Source of the DNA: Flavobacterium luteolum | GTDB lineage: Bacteria > Bacteroidota > Bacteroidia > Flavobacteriales > Flavobacteriaceae | Assembly (NCBI RefSeq): GCF_027111275.1 | Contig: NZ_CP114286.1 | Span: 868,001-932,000 of the forward strand | DNA: 64,000 nt | Reading direction: 5' to 3' | In this document: in pieces, positions 50,829-59,194 of the stretch | Layout: every line of letters begins with the position of its first letter | Position numbering within the stretch: the stretch's first letter is position 1 | Made by a program: the position numbers and the translations under genes | The notes under the pieces: generated by a model | Databases searched by the model: none | The model's input: only the letters and a program-made list of their open reading frames with translations | What the model was told of the DNA's origin: nothing

Positions 50829-52112
50829 ATGATGAACAAAACGGCGCAAATCAAAAAAAATCATCAATTAATTAAACTCCGAAAATTAGTTATTGTTTCT
50901 ATCTTAATTGGCTTTCTTTCTGCCTTTCTCGGAATTTCACTAAAAAAAATAACCGAATATTACGAAGAAATCTTCATTCATGAAGTTTCAGTTCATCCTA
51001 TTTTTTACATCATATTCCCTGTTTTCGGTTTGTCGGTAATTTATTTTCTTAGACAATATCTTTTTAAGAAAAAAGAAAACAAAGGAATCAAAGAGGTTTT
51101 TGAAAGCACTGCATCAAAATCTAAAAATCTGCCTTCTTATAAAATTCCATCTCACTTCATAAACGGATTATTGACCGTTATTTTTGGAGGTTCTACAGGA
51201 ATTGAAGTTTCTACCGTTGTAGCCACAGCAACTATTGGTTCTGTAGCACACGAAAAAGAAAATGTTTTCCGTCAATACAAAACAGAACTAATCTGTGCGG
51301 GAGTTGCGGCGGGAGTTACAGCACTTTTCAGCAGTCCGATTGCAGGAGTTTTATTTGCTTTTGAAGTTATTTCTAGAAAAGTAACGCGAGCATTTATCAT
51401 TTCAAATTTAATTGCCGTTTCTATCGCTTTTGGTTTACTAACGATTTTAAAAGAAGAACCATTATTTGCAGTTTCCATCACAACATGGAACTTAAAAGCC
51501 ATTCCGTACTTCATTCTTTTAGGCATTTTAGCGGGAATGAATTCTGTTTATCTGACACGTTGTGTGTTATTCTTTAAATCTCAATTTGGAAAAATCGATA
51601 CGCATTATTACAAAATCATTTTAGGATCTGCTGTTTTAAGTATTTCATTATTCTTTTTTCCTCAATTGTATGGAGAAGGTTATCATGCAATCAAAGGAAT
51701 TTTTGGCCCTTCATCTCAGCTTCCGCTAACCATTACTTTGGCTTTAACATTTATCGGAATTTTAATTCTAAAACCAATTGTAACTTCAATTACTCTAGCT
51801 TCTGGCGGTGACGGTGGTGTTTTTGCACCAAGTTTATTCATCGGAGCATTTTTAGGATTATTGTTGGCTTCTATCTTAAACAGCTTTTTCCATGTAAATG
51901 TAATTCCGGTTAACTTTATGATTATCGGAATGGCAGCTGTTCTTAGTGCAAGCATTCATGCGCCTTTTACAGCTATTTTTCTGGTTTGCGGTTTAACGAA
52001 TGATTATACTTTGTTTTTTCCGATTCTTGTAGTTTGCTTGATTTCAAAATATACAGCCAAAACAATTTATCCTTACACTGTTTATAGCTATTCGCCAAGT
52101 TTAGTTAAATAA
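50829..52112 (+). CDS. ClC family chloride channel/transporter
   Basis: 427 residues with the ClC double-repeat fold (about 10 to 12 membrane segments) and no CBS domains. Selectivity regions are GGSTGIEVSTV (external gating glutamate E126, equivalent to E148 of E. coli ClC), LFSSPIAGVLFAFEV and LASGGDGGVFAPSLFIGAF. The position of the internal proton glutamate (E203 in E. coli) is V180, so proton coupling may be absent or altered. Inner membrane. It precedes the HPP gene by 84 bp. Confidence 0.93.
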   Translation: MMNKTAQIKKNHQLIKLRKLVIVSILIGFLSAFLGISLKKITEYYEEIFIHEVSVHPIFYIIFPVFGLSVIYFLRQYLFKKKENKGIKEVFESTASKSKNLPSYKIPSHFINGLLTVIFGGSTGIEVSTVVATATIGSVAHEKENVFRQYKTELICAGVAAGVTALFSSPIAGVLFAFEVISRKVTRAFIISNLIAVSIAFGLLTILKEEPLFAVSITTWNLKAIPYFILLGILAGMNSVYLTRCVLFFKSQFGKIDTHYYKIILGSAVLSISLFFFPQLYGEGYHAIKGIFGPSSQLPLTITLALTFIGILILKPIVTSITLASGGDGGVFAPSLFIGAFLGLLLASILNSFFHVNVIPVNFMIIGMAAVLSASIHAPFTAIFLVCGLTNDYTLFFPILVVCLISKYTAKTIYPYTVYSYSPSLVK

Positions 52113-52196
52113 TTTCAGACTATTACGATCTGAAGATTTAAAAGATACAGCAAAGTATATTTAAAAGCATAACGAGTAAAATATAATACGACAATA

Positions 52197-52796
52197 ATGC
52201 CAACTGAAAAAATAAAAAGAAGCTACCGCAAAACACGTTACATTCTTTATAAAGAAACTTTAATCGATTATAAAGAGCATTTTTGGTCCTTTTTAGGTTC
52301 GTTTGTCGGAATTGGGATTCTTTCTTATCTCGATGCTTCGCAATTTGCAGGAAGTGATATGCTGTTTTTAATTGGTTCTTTTGGTGCGTCGAGTGTTTTG
52401 ATTTACGGAATTATACAAAGTCCGTTTTCACAACCAAGAAATTTAATTGGAGGACATCTTATTTCGGCCTTTATAGGAGTTACCGTAAATAAACTAGTAC
52501 CTGATATTGTATGGATTTCGGCTCCTCTTGCTGTCTCTCTTTCGATTATTTTCATGCAGATTACAAAAACCTTACATCCGCCTGGAGGTGCAACAGCTTT
52601 AATTGCAGTTACCGGTTCAGCACAAATAAAGGGCTTAGGATATATGTATGTGATTTCTCCTGTTCTTGTTGGTGTTTTAATTTTATTTGTGACTGCCTTG
52701 TTTTTTAATAATATTACTTCAAGCAGAAGTTATCCAAGCCATAGCACTTATCATAAACATTATCATAAAATTAGAAAAAGACTGGCGAGAAAATAA
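52197..52796 (+). CDS. HPP family membrane protein
   Basis: 199 residues with four to five membrane helices and the family signature TKTLHPPGGATALIAV (HPP at about 124-126), plus LIGSFGASSVLIYGIIQSPFSQPRNLIGGH (about 58-87). HPP proteins are transporters; some move nitrite. The basic N-terminus (MPTEKIKRSYRKTRY) and C-terminus are probably cytoplasmic. It lies after a ClC gene on the same strand; anion transport is a common theme but no direct link is shown. Confidence 0.92.
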   Translation: MPTEKIKRSYRKTRYILYKETLIDYKEHFWSFLGSFVGIGILSYLDASQFAGSDMLFLIGSFGASSVLIYGIIQSPFSQPRNLIGGHLISAFIGVTVNKLVPDIVWISAPLAVSLSIIFMQITKTLHPPGGATALIAVTGSAQIKGLGYMYVISPVLVGVLILFVTALFFNNITSSRSYPSHSTYHKHYHKIRKRLARK

Positions 52797-52807
52797 TTCT
52801 GGCCCTT

Positions 52808-52887
52808 CTCCTGCAAGGTTTTCAAAACTTTGTAGGCATAAACTTCAGCATTAATAAGACCTACGAGGTTTTGAAAACCTCGCAGGA
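52808..52887. repeat. Inverted repeat CCTGCAAGGTTTTCAAAAC family
   Basis: CCTGCAAGGTTTTCAAAACTTTGTAGG (52810 on, written in the family orientation) faces CCTACGAGGTTTTGAAAACCTCGCAGG ending near 52887; related to 30685-30768. Probable terminator after the HPP gene. Confidence 0.75.
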
Positions 52888-53006
52888 TCATAAAAAATTA
52901 AAACACAGAAAAACAAGAGACTAAAATCTTTTCAACAAATCGTAATTCGTGATTCGTATTTCGTTTTTTATATTTTACCTTTGACCTCTCAATAAAAACA
53001 AAGATT

Positions 53007-53549
53007 ATGGTTTATAAATTTAGAGTTATTCTAGACGCCGAAGAAGATATTTTTAGAGACATTGCTATTCTTGAGGAAGATACACTTGAAGATTTACACA
53101 ATGCAATCTTCAATGCTTTTGGCTTTGACGGATCAGAAGTGGCTTCATTTTATACTTGTGATGACACTTGGAATCAGGAAGATGAAATTCCGCTTTTTGA
53201 TACAGGAGATGTTCCTGGCGAAATGAGAACCATGAACGATTATCCGTTATCTAGTATTTTAGACAAAGAAAATACAAAGATTATCTACGTTTACGATTTC
53301 ATAAGTATGTGGACATTCTTAGTCGAATTGGCTGCAGTCGAAGATGAAACCGTTGGAGCAACTTACCCTGAAACTTTATTCTCTCACGGTGAAATGCCAG
53401 ACGAAGCTCACGAAAAAAACTTCGAAGCCGATGACATGCACGACGATATCTACGGAGAATTTGAAGACGACTTAGACGAAGACGATCTTGACATGTTTGA
53501 AGGAGACGACAGCTTCGAAGATTATGGATTTGAGGAGAACTGGAATTAA
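53007..53549 (+). CDS. PRiA4_ORF3-like domain protein with acidic tail
   Basis: 180 residues. The N-terminal part (about 1-112) matches the plasmid pRiA4b ORF-3-like fold: YKFRVILDAEEDIFRDIAI, LEDLHNAIFNAFGFDGSEVASFYTCDDTW, YPLSSILDKENTKIIYVYDF. The C-terminal third is strongly acidic (EDDLDEDDLDMFEGDDSFEDYG). Some databases call the family IS1096 passenger protein, but no transposase is nearby. Cytoplasmic, function unknown. Followed at once by an octamer repeat. Confidence 0.87.
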   Translation: MVYKFRVILDAEEDIFRDIAILEEDTLEDLHNAIFNAFGFDGSEVASFYTCDDTWNQEDEIPLFDTGDVPGEMRTMNDYPLSSILDKENTKIIYVYDFISMWTFLVELAAVEDETVGATYPETLFSHGEMPDEAHEKNFEADDMHDDIYGEFEDDLDEDDLDMFEGDDSFEDYGFEENWN

Positions 53550-53553
53550 TTTG

Positions 53554-53593
53554 AGGTTCTAAGGTTCTGAGACGCTAAGGTTCTAAGGTTTTA
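53554..53593 (-). repeat. Left inverted repeat of the four-helix-bundle cassette
   Basis: GGTTCTAA-type octamers. Positions 53563-53591 match the reverse complement of 53997-54025 at 26 of 29 positions. Confidence 0.85.
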
Positions 53594-53639
53594 AATTGAA
53601 AGATTTTTCTTATTTTTATATTTAATTTAAAAATAAGAA

Positions 53640-54005
53640 ATGAGCAATTTTAGAACTTTATTGGTTTGGCAGAAATCTATGTCCTTGATTACCAAAATTT
53701 ATTCCTTAACAAACAAATTCCCAAAAGAAGAAGTCTTCGGATTAACTTCACAAATTAGACGCAGTTCAATTTCTATTCCGAGTAATATTGCAGAAGGATT
53801 TGGCAGAGAAAGCGATAAAGAACTTTTACGTTTTTTAAACATTTCTGTAGGATCATTATTCGAAATGCAGACTCAGTTAGAAATTGCTAAAAATATATCT
53901 TATTTAAAAGAAGACGATTTTAACAAATTATACGAGGACAGTCGCGAAGTAGAAAGAATGTTAGTTTCTTTTATAAAAAAAATAAAAGACAGAACTAAAC
54001 CTTAG
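53640..54005 (+). CDS. Four-helix-bundle protein (23S rRNA intervening-sequence protein family)
   Basis: 121 residues. Family pattern: LLVWQKSMSLITKIYSLTNKFPKEEVFGLTSQIRRSSISIPSNIAEGFGRES (about 7-58), with FGLTSQIRRSS...PSNIAEG as the signature, then a second helical pair. The family was first found in intervening sequences of 23S rRNA genes and is related to the Avd accessory protein of diversity-generating retroelements. Here it is free-standing. It is flanked by imperfect inverted octamer repeats, and the right repeat supplies its last two codons and stop (CCT TAG), so gene and repeats look like one cassette. Confidence 0.9.
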   Translation: MSNFRTLLVWQKSMSLITKIYSLTNKFPKEEVFGLTSQIRRSSISIPSNIAEGFGRESDKELLRFLNISVGSLFEMQTQLEIAKNISYLKEDDFNKLYEDSREVERMLVSFIKKIKDRTKP

Positions 54006-54038
54006 TACCTTAGCATCTTAGAACCTCAGCACCTTAAA
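53997..54038 (+). repeat. Right inverted repeat of the four-helix-bundle cassette
   Basis: TTAGTACC, TTAGCATC, TTAGAACC, TCAGCACC, ending 6 bp before the next start codon. It overlaps the end of the four-helix-bundle gene. Confidence 0.85.
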
Positions 54039-54043
54039 AAAAT

Positions 54044-55102
54044 ATGATCAACTTATTCAACACCCACATCGACACGCTGTCAATACACCGCGTAGGAAAC
54101 AAAAGCCGTAACGAAGCAATTTTTTTATCGGAGCAGCCATTTAATTTAAATGACGAGATCGTTCCTTTGATAAAAGAATTCTTTTTTAAGCCTTTTAGAG
54201 AAAAAGAAGAAAACTATTATCAGTTTGCACACGAAGTGGACTTGGATTACAACGACATGTTTAAATATGCAACTGAGATTTTCGCTAATCCGTCAAATGT
54301 TCATGAGGTTTCTAAAAACATCACGAAGCATTTATTTGAGCAGTCAAATCACCCGCACATTAAAAACGGAGAGGTTTATGTAACGTATTTGACCAACTTA
54401 AGCATCGATAATAATGTAGTTGATGCCATCGGTATTTTTAAAAGTGAGTTACAAGCCGACTTTTTACAGTTTGAAGAAAACGGAAGCAACCTTGAAATGA
54501 TTTTACAGCAAGGAATTAACTTGAGTAAATTGGATAAAGGATGTTTGATTTTCAACTATAAAAAAGAAGAAGGATACAAAATCTTAACTGTAGATAGCAA
54601 CCGTTACGATGCGCGTTACTGGTTAGAGCACTTTTTATCTGTTGATGCTTTTGAAGATGAAAATTTCATCACAAAAAAATATTTAAAGTTCTGTCAAAAC
54701 TTCGCAAAAGACGTGGTTTTGCCAGCAGAAGACAAGAAAGAGGAAGTAATGTTTATGAACCGATCTGTGAATTATTTCGCTAAAAATGATCAGTTTGAAG
54801 AGCAGAATTTCTTGAATGAAGTACTAGACAATCCTGATTTGATTCCTGAATTTAAAAACTATAAAGTTGATAAAGGAGAAAAATACAGCATCGAAGATGT
54901 AACCTCATTCCCTATCGCCAACGCAGCAGTTTCTGACGCTAGAAAATCGATTAAAAACGTAATTAATTTGGATACTCATATTCAGATTAAAATGGATTTT
55001 ATCAACCCTGAAAGTGCAGAAAAATTTGTTGAAAAAGGCTGGGATGAAGAAAAACAAATGTATTACTACTTAGTTTACTTCAATAAAGAAGAGAAAAGCT
55101 AA
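54044..55102 (+). CDS. Nucleoid-associated protein (NdpA/YejK family)
   Basis: 352 residues. The family layout is seen: an N-terminal THIDTLSIHRVGNKSRNEAIFLSEQPF, then YVTYLTNLSIDNNVVDAIGIFKSE near 115-140, a central LDKGCLIFNYKKEEGYKILTVD (about 163-184) and a C-terminal domain. In E. coli YejK is a nucleoid protein, and related proteins in phages interact with RecA-like partners. It begins 6 bp after an octamer repeat and ends at a terminator. Confidence 0.88.
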   Translation: MINLFNTHIDTLSIHRVGNKSRNEAIFLSEQPFNLNDEIVPLIKEFFFKPFREKEENYYQFAHEVDLDYNDMFKYATEIFANPSNVHEVSKNITKHLFEQSNHPHIKNGEVYVTYLTNLSIDNNVVDAIGIFKSELQADFLQFEENGSNLEMILQQGINLSKLDKGCLIFNYKKEEGYKILTVDSNRYDARYWLEHFLSVDAFEDENFITKKYLKFCQNFAKDVVLPAEDKKEEVMFMNRSVNYFAKNDQFEEQNFLNEVLDNPDLIPEFKNYKVDKGEKYSIEDVTSFPIANAAVSDARKSIKNVINLDTHIQIKMDFINPESAEKFVEKGWDEEKQMYYYLVYFNKEEKS

Positions 55103-55137
55103 GAAGTTTTCATTTTCTATTACTTACTTAAAACAGA

Positions 55138-55175
55138 AAACGGCAATTACGAAAGTAACTGCCGTTTTTTTATTG
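55138..55175. terminator. Terminator between the convergent ndpA-like and tetR genes
   Basis: AAACGGCAATTAC-gaaa-GTAACTGCCGTTT with A-rich and T-rich flanks, so it can act in both directions. Confidence 0.88.
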
Positions 55176-55191
55176 TCTTAAATTTTTAATG

Positions 55192-55773
55192 TTATAAAAC
55201 CGAAAATACTGCTTTTACAATATCATCGTACACTTGTTTATTTCTTTCTCCAGTGCGAGCTAAAACTCTAATTCCTGAGTAATTATTAAAGATAAATCGA
55301 GCCAAAACTTTTGCATCCAGCTGTTTGGAAATATGTCCTGCCTCCTGCCCTTTTTTAACAGCATTTGTAAAGACTTCTTCCATAGTTTGGCTGTTGTTTT
55401 TTACAATTTTGGCAATTTCCTCATCATGTATCGCTAGTTCTACAGAAGAATTAACCATAAAACAGCCTTTTGTAATTCGATCTTCTAAACTCTCGATCAC
55501 TGCTTGCTTAAAAATAGCCAGCAAAGTTTCTTTGACATTCTCAGATTTTTCTAAAAGTTCTTTTACCGCATCTTGTGCCTGTTCCTGATAACGTTTTAAG
55601 GACTTGGTAAACAATTGCTGTTTATCTCCAAAAGTATCATACAAACTAGAACGGCTTAAACCTAAATGCGTCACCAAATCCTGAGCAGAAGTGCCGTTAT
55701 AACCTTTGTGCCAAAAAATTTCGATTGCTTTATCCAAAGCCTGATCTTCATTAAATTCTTTCGTTCTAGCCAT
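55192..55773 (-). CDS. TetR family repressor (AcuR/YxaF-like)
   Basis: The start at 55773 (MARTKEFNEDQALDKAIEIFW) gives 193 residues; the frame extending to 55839 contains the promoter and operator. The HTH (about 9-50) reads ALDKAIEIFWHKGYNGTSAQDLVTHLGLSRSSLYDTFGDKQ. It lies 71 bp after the SDR gene on the same strand. Its own promoter (TATCTTTG box at 55797-55804) has the palindrome GGAAC-AATC-GTTCC, and the SDR promoter has the same core, so it likely represses both. Such pairs often respond to electrophiles or aldehydes. Confidence 0.92.
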   Translation of the reverse strand: MARTKEFNEDQALDKAIEIFWHKGYNGTSAQDLVTHLGLSRSSLYDTFGDKQQLFTKSLKRYQEQAQDAVKELLEKSENVKETLLAIFKQAVIESLEDRITKGCFMVNSSVELAIHDEEIAKIVKNNSQTMEEVFTNAVKKGQEAGHISKQLDAKVLARFIFNNYSGIRVLARTGERNKQVYDDIVKAVFSVL

Positions 55774-55796
55774 GACATTCAAATTAAATTCATCTA

Positions 55797-55827
55797 CAAA
55801 GATATAAAAATACGGAACAATCGTTCC
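55797..55827 (-). promoter_or_regulatory. tetR promoter and operator
   Basis: -7 box TATCTTTG (minus strand) and palindrome GGAAC-AATC-GTTCC at 55814-55827, sharing its core with the SDR operator. Confidence 0.75.
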
Positions 55828-55844
55828 TGAATTGGTCAAAAAAA

Positions 55845-56597
55845 TTATAGTACGGTATTTACGATAAGCCCGCCGTCAACCACAATTTCAGATCCAGTAA
55901 TAAATGAAGCATCATCTGAAGCTAAAAAACTAACTGTTTTTGCAACTTCAGCAGCTTGTCCAAAACGTTTTAATAAAATTTTCTCTCCTAAAGCAGAACC
56001 TAAACCTTCTACTTCTTCTTTTTCTAAACCAACTTTTCCGTACAATGGTGTTTCAATTGGACCAGGAGAAACCGCATTTACTCTAATTTTTCTTGAAGCC
56101 AATTCTACGGCAAAAACTTTATTTAAAGACAATACAGCTGCTTTACTTGCGGCATAAACACTAGAATTAGGCATTCCGACATGAGCGTTTACCGAAGTAT
56201 TAAAGATAATTGAACCGCCGTCATTTAAAATTGGCAACACTTTTTGAACTGTAAAATACACTCCTTTTACGTTGACATTCATAATACTGTCATAATGATC
56301 TTCTGAAGCTGAATCTAGTGGCGCAAAAGCTGCAATTCCAGCGTTCAAGAATAAAATATCAACTTTACCAAATTTTGATTTTACTTCTTCAACTAAATTG
56401 TCGATTGATTTTAAATCAGACTGATCAGCTACAATTCCTGTAACATTCAATTCTTTTTCCGCTTTTGCCAAAGCTTCTTTGTTTCTTCCTGTTACAATTA
56501 CTTTTGCTCCTTTTGCTGTTAAATCTGCTGCGGCTGCATATCCAATTCCGCTGTTTCCACCTGTCACGATTGCTACTTTGTTTTCTAAATTTTTCAT
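55845..56597 (-). CDS. Short-chain dehydrogenase/reductase
   Basis: 250 residues, classical SDR. The NAD(P) motif is TGGNSGIG (12-19), NAG lies at 84-86, and the catalytic S134, Y147 and K151 sit in NTSVNAHVGMPNSSVYAASK. VSPGPIETP and the ending VDGG are present. TGR at the end of the second strand suggests preference for NADPH. The substrate is unknown. It is transcribed from a promoter overlapped by a 30-bp palindrome and paired with the downstream tetR. Confidence 0.95.
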   Translation of the reverse strand: MKNLENKVAIVTGGNSGIGYAAAADLTAKGAKVIVTGRNKEALAKAEKELNVTGIVADQSDLKSIDNLVEEVKSKFGKVDILFLNAGIAAFAPLDSASEDHYDSIMNVNVKGVYFTVQKVLPILNDGGSIIFNTSVNAHVGMPNSSVYAASKAAVLSLNKVFAVELASRKIRVNAVSPGPIETPLYGKVGLEKEEVEGLGSALGEKILLKRFGQAAEVAKTVSFLASDDASFITGSEIVVDGGLIVNTVL

Positions 56598-56640
56598 TTT
56601 ATTTATTCTTTAAGTTATTGATTATTCAATTATTATGATA

Positions 56641-56677
56641 CAAAGATATAATAACGGAACGATCGTTCCGTTATTAT
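56641..56677 (-). promoter_or_regulatory. SDR promoter with 30-bp perfect palindromic operator
   Basis: -7 box TATCTTTG (minus strand, 56641-56648) abutting a perfect palindrome at 56648-56677 with core ACGGAACGATCGTTCCGT. The core matches the tetR operator. Confidence 0.85.
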
Positions 56678-56797
56678 TATAGTTAATTTTATGTTAAAAT
56701 ATTTAGATCTGTTTCAAACTCTTTATTTATAAAGGAATTAACTATTACACCATAAGTGAAAGAAATTGCAAAATGTGGCTATTTCTTAATATTTGAT

Positions 56798-56805
56798 TAA
56801 TTTTG
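56798..56805 (+). promoter_or_regulatory. -7 box of the GAF protein gene
   Basis: TAATTTTG, a perfect match 20 bp before the start codon. Confidence 0.5.
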
Positions 56806-56824
56806 TATCCTAAAAACAAAACAT

Positions 56825-59194
56825 ATGGAACGTGTTTTACCACATGAAAGTCCTTTCGAAACCATCATCTCTTTTCATAAATTAATTGAATCTTTTGAAG
56901 AAATTGCTACATCTGACGTAGATTATCGTTCTAATTACGCCAAAGCTATTTTAAAAGAAGTTGAGTCTTTTCCTGAATTCAGAACTGGAATTCATGATTA
57001 TAATATCATTAAAAACAACGAAACCTTAATTAAAAACATAGCTGCGGACTTATTTCCTACTGCTCTGACTCACAATGAGATTAAAGCAATTACAATTCCG
57101 TTTCAAAACGTATCTTTTAATTATACAGAACGTTTCAAAAAAATCTTGAAAAATGCTGGAGACGAATTTTATATGGAAATTCGTGATTTTAGCGAGCATC
57201 AGTTCTACATCAATAACTGCTGTTTAATTTTAAGCAGTTATTACAAACAGCATATCGACTTCAATCAGCCATTTTTCTATGACATTCCAGATGAAAATGG
57301 TATTGAAAAGCATTATCGTATTTTATACAATGCTGATTTTATGGAAATTACTCCAACAGAAAACGCTGTTCCGCTAACTCAAGAAGATATTGATCAATTA
57401 CTTGATAATTATAATGATATCAATTTATGGAAATCTAAATTCCCAAAAGGAAGCTGGATATTAAGAGGTTTCGGTATTGTTTCTTTATTTGATGCCACAA
57501 CAGAAAGTGCTATTTCAATATTGAAAAGCAGTTTACTAAAACCTGGCCCAAAAACAGTTGCCACAGATCAGGAAGTTTCTAATATTTTTCAGTCGATTTT
57601 TAATCTTCCGAATTTAAAAGTCGGATTTATTATTTACAATCCTGAAGAAGAGAAATTTATGCGACCGGCAAAATACGAAAATCAGATGAAGAGCTTTCTG
57701 CTTTCTGCCGATCAGGAAGTAGATTGCAAAAATGCTTTTTTTGGCTGTTCTTTCGAAAATTTATTGGACAAAAGAGAACCTTTTGTTATTTCTAATGTCA
57801 GCAAGTTTACCGAAGAATCAACAAATAAAAGACTTGGCGAACACTTACTTACACAAGGTATTCAAAGCTGCATTTTTGCTCCGGTAATTAAAAGTGGGCA
57901 ATTGTTAGGCGTTGTTGAACTGGTTTCTGAAAACCCGAGAGATTTAAACAGTGTCAATGCCACAAAACTAGATTTGGTTCTACCGTATTTAACTGATACT
58001 ATTGATCGTTATAATACCGATATGCAGCATCAGATTGAAGCGATTATTCAGCGCGAATATACTACGATTCACCCAAGCGTATATTGGAAATTCAAAAGAG
58101 AATCTCAGAACTATTTTCAAAATATGAATCATACTAAAGATTATATTTTTAAAGAAATTGTCTTTAAAAATGTATATCCGCTGTACGGACAAATTGATAT
58201 TAAAGGTTCTTCTGAACATCGTAATGAAACGGTAAAAATTGATTTGAAAAGTCAATTGACTGCTCTTATGGAAATTTTTGATAATCAAGAAGAAAATTCA
58301 AACCTAGTTCTTCTAGAGCAAAGAAAATTTGAATTGGAATCGCTTCGAAGCGAATTGGATTATCCACTAAAAGCAGATACAGAACAGCACATTCAGCGTT
58401 ATATCGAAGAAGAAATTCATCCGATACTGAAAAATACGAAAAGCAATCCTAAATCTGAAAAATTAGAGCAATTATACTTTGACAGTCTAGATGAAAAAAC
58501 AGGAATGTTCTATCAGGAAAGAAAGAAATTTGACAATGCCATGTCGATTATCAATAAAAGACTAGCAACGGTTTTGGATAAAAAACAAGTTGAGGCGCAG
58601 CAGATTTATCCGCATTATTACGAACGTTTTAAAACGGACGGTGTTGAGCATAATTTATATATCGGAGCTTCAATTTCTCCAACAAAACCTTTCGATATTA
58701 TGTATTTGCACAATCTTCGTTTGTGGCAGCTGCAAACTTTATGCGAAATGGAACTGGAACACCATGAACTTAAGGAATCTCTTCCATACGAACTGGATGT
58801 TACTTCTTTAATTCTCGTTTTTAGTTCTGCGCTTTCTATCCGTTTTAGAATGGACGAAAAACGTTTTGATGTAGATGGAACTTACAATGCAAGATATGAA
58901 GTTGTTAAAAAACGAATTGACAAATCACATATTAAAGGAACAAACGAAAGAATTACTGAGAAAGAGAAAATCACAATTGTATATTCTCAAAATAGTGAAG
59001 AAGCAGAATATTTAAAATATATTAAATATTTACAGCACAAGAAAATTCTTGAACCGTCAATAGAGCAATTTGAAGTTGAAGATCTTCAGGGAGTTTCTGG
59101 TTTGAGAGCTATTCGTGTCAAAGTAATCAACAATAGTTCAAACCCAGGAATTAAAAAAATAACTTATCAGGATTTATTAGATGAGCTCAACTAA
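56825..59194 (+). CDS. Large GAF-domain protein of unknown function
   Basis: 789 residues, no signal peptide or membrane span. Residues about 260-395 form a GAF-like domain (VGFIIYNPEEEKFMRPA, LGEHLLTQGIQSCIFAPVIKSGQLLGVVELVSENPRDL). The N-terminal 250 residues and the long helical C-terminal part have no motif I recognise, and no kinase, cyclase or GGDEF signature is visible. It probably senses a small ligand and acts through partners. It converges on the HD-PycTM-like gene; whether the two are linked is unknown. Confidence 0.82.
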   Translation: MERVLPHESPFETIISFHKLIESFEEIATSDVDYRSNYAKAILKEVESFPEFRTGIHDYNIIKNNETLIKNIAADLFPTALTHNEIKAITIPFQNVSFNYTERFKKILKNAGDEFYMEIRDFSEHQFYINNCCLILSSYYKQHIDFNQPFFYDIPDENGIEKHYRILYNADFMEITPTENAVPLTQEDIDQLLDNYNDINLWKSKFPKGSWILRGFGIVSLFDATTESAISILKSSLLKPGPKTVATDQEVSNIFQSIFNLPNLKVGFIIYNPEEEKFMRPAKYENQMKSFLLSADQEVDCKNAFFGCSFENLLDKREPFVISNVSKFTEESTNKRLGEHLLTQGIQSCIFAPVIKSGQLLGVVELVSENPRDLNSVNATKLDLVLPYLTDTIDRYNTDMQHQIEAIIQREYTTIHPSVYWKFKRESQNYFQNMNHTKDYIFKEIVFKNVYPLYGQIDIKGSSEHRNETVKIDLKSQLTALMEIFDNQEENSNLVLLEQRKFELESLRSELDYPLKADTEQHIQRYIEEEIHPILKNTKSNPKSEKLEQLYFDSLDEKTGMFYQERKKFDNAMSIINKRLATVLDKKQVEAQQIYPHYYERFKTDGVEHNLYIGASISPTKPFDIMYLHNLRLWQLQTLCEMELEHHELKESLPYELDVTSLILVFSSALSIRFRMDEKRFDVDGTYNARYEVVKKRIDKSHIKGTNERITEKEKITIVYSQNSEEAEYLKYIKYLQHKKILEPSIEQFEVEDLQGVSGLRAIRVKVINNSSNPGIKKITYQDLLDELN

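Noticed and set aside
53007..54005. Insertion sequence or diversity-generating retroelement
   Set aside because: The PRiA4_ORF3-like gene is sometimes labelled an IS passenger and the four-helix-bundle family is related to Avd, but there is no transposase, reverse transcriptase or template/variable repeat pair nearby.
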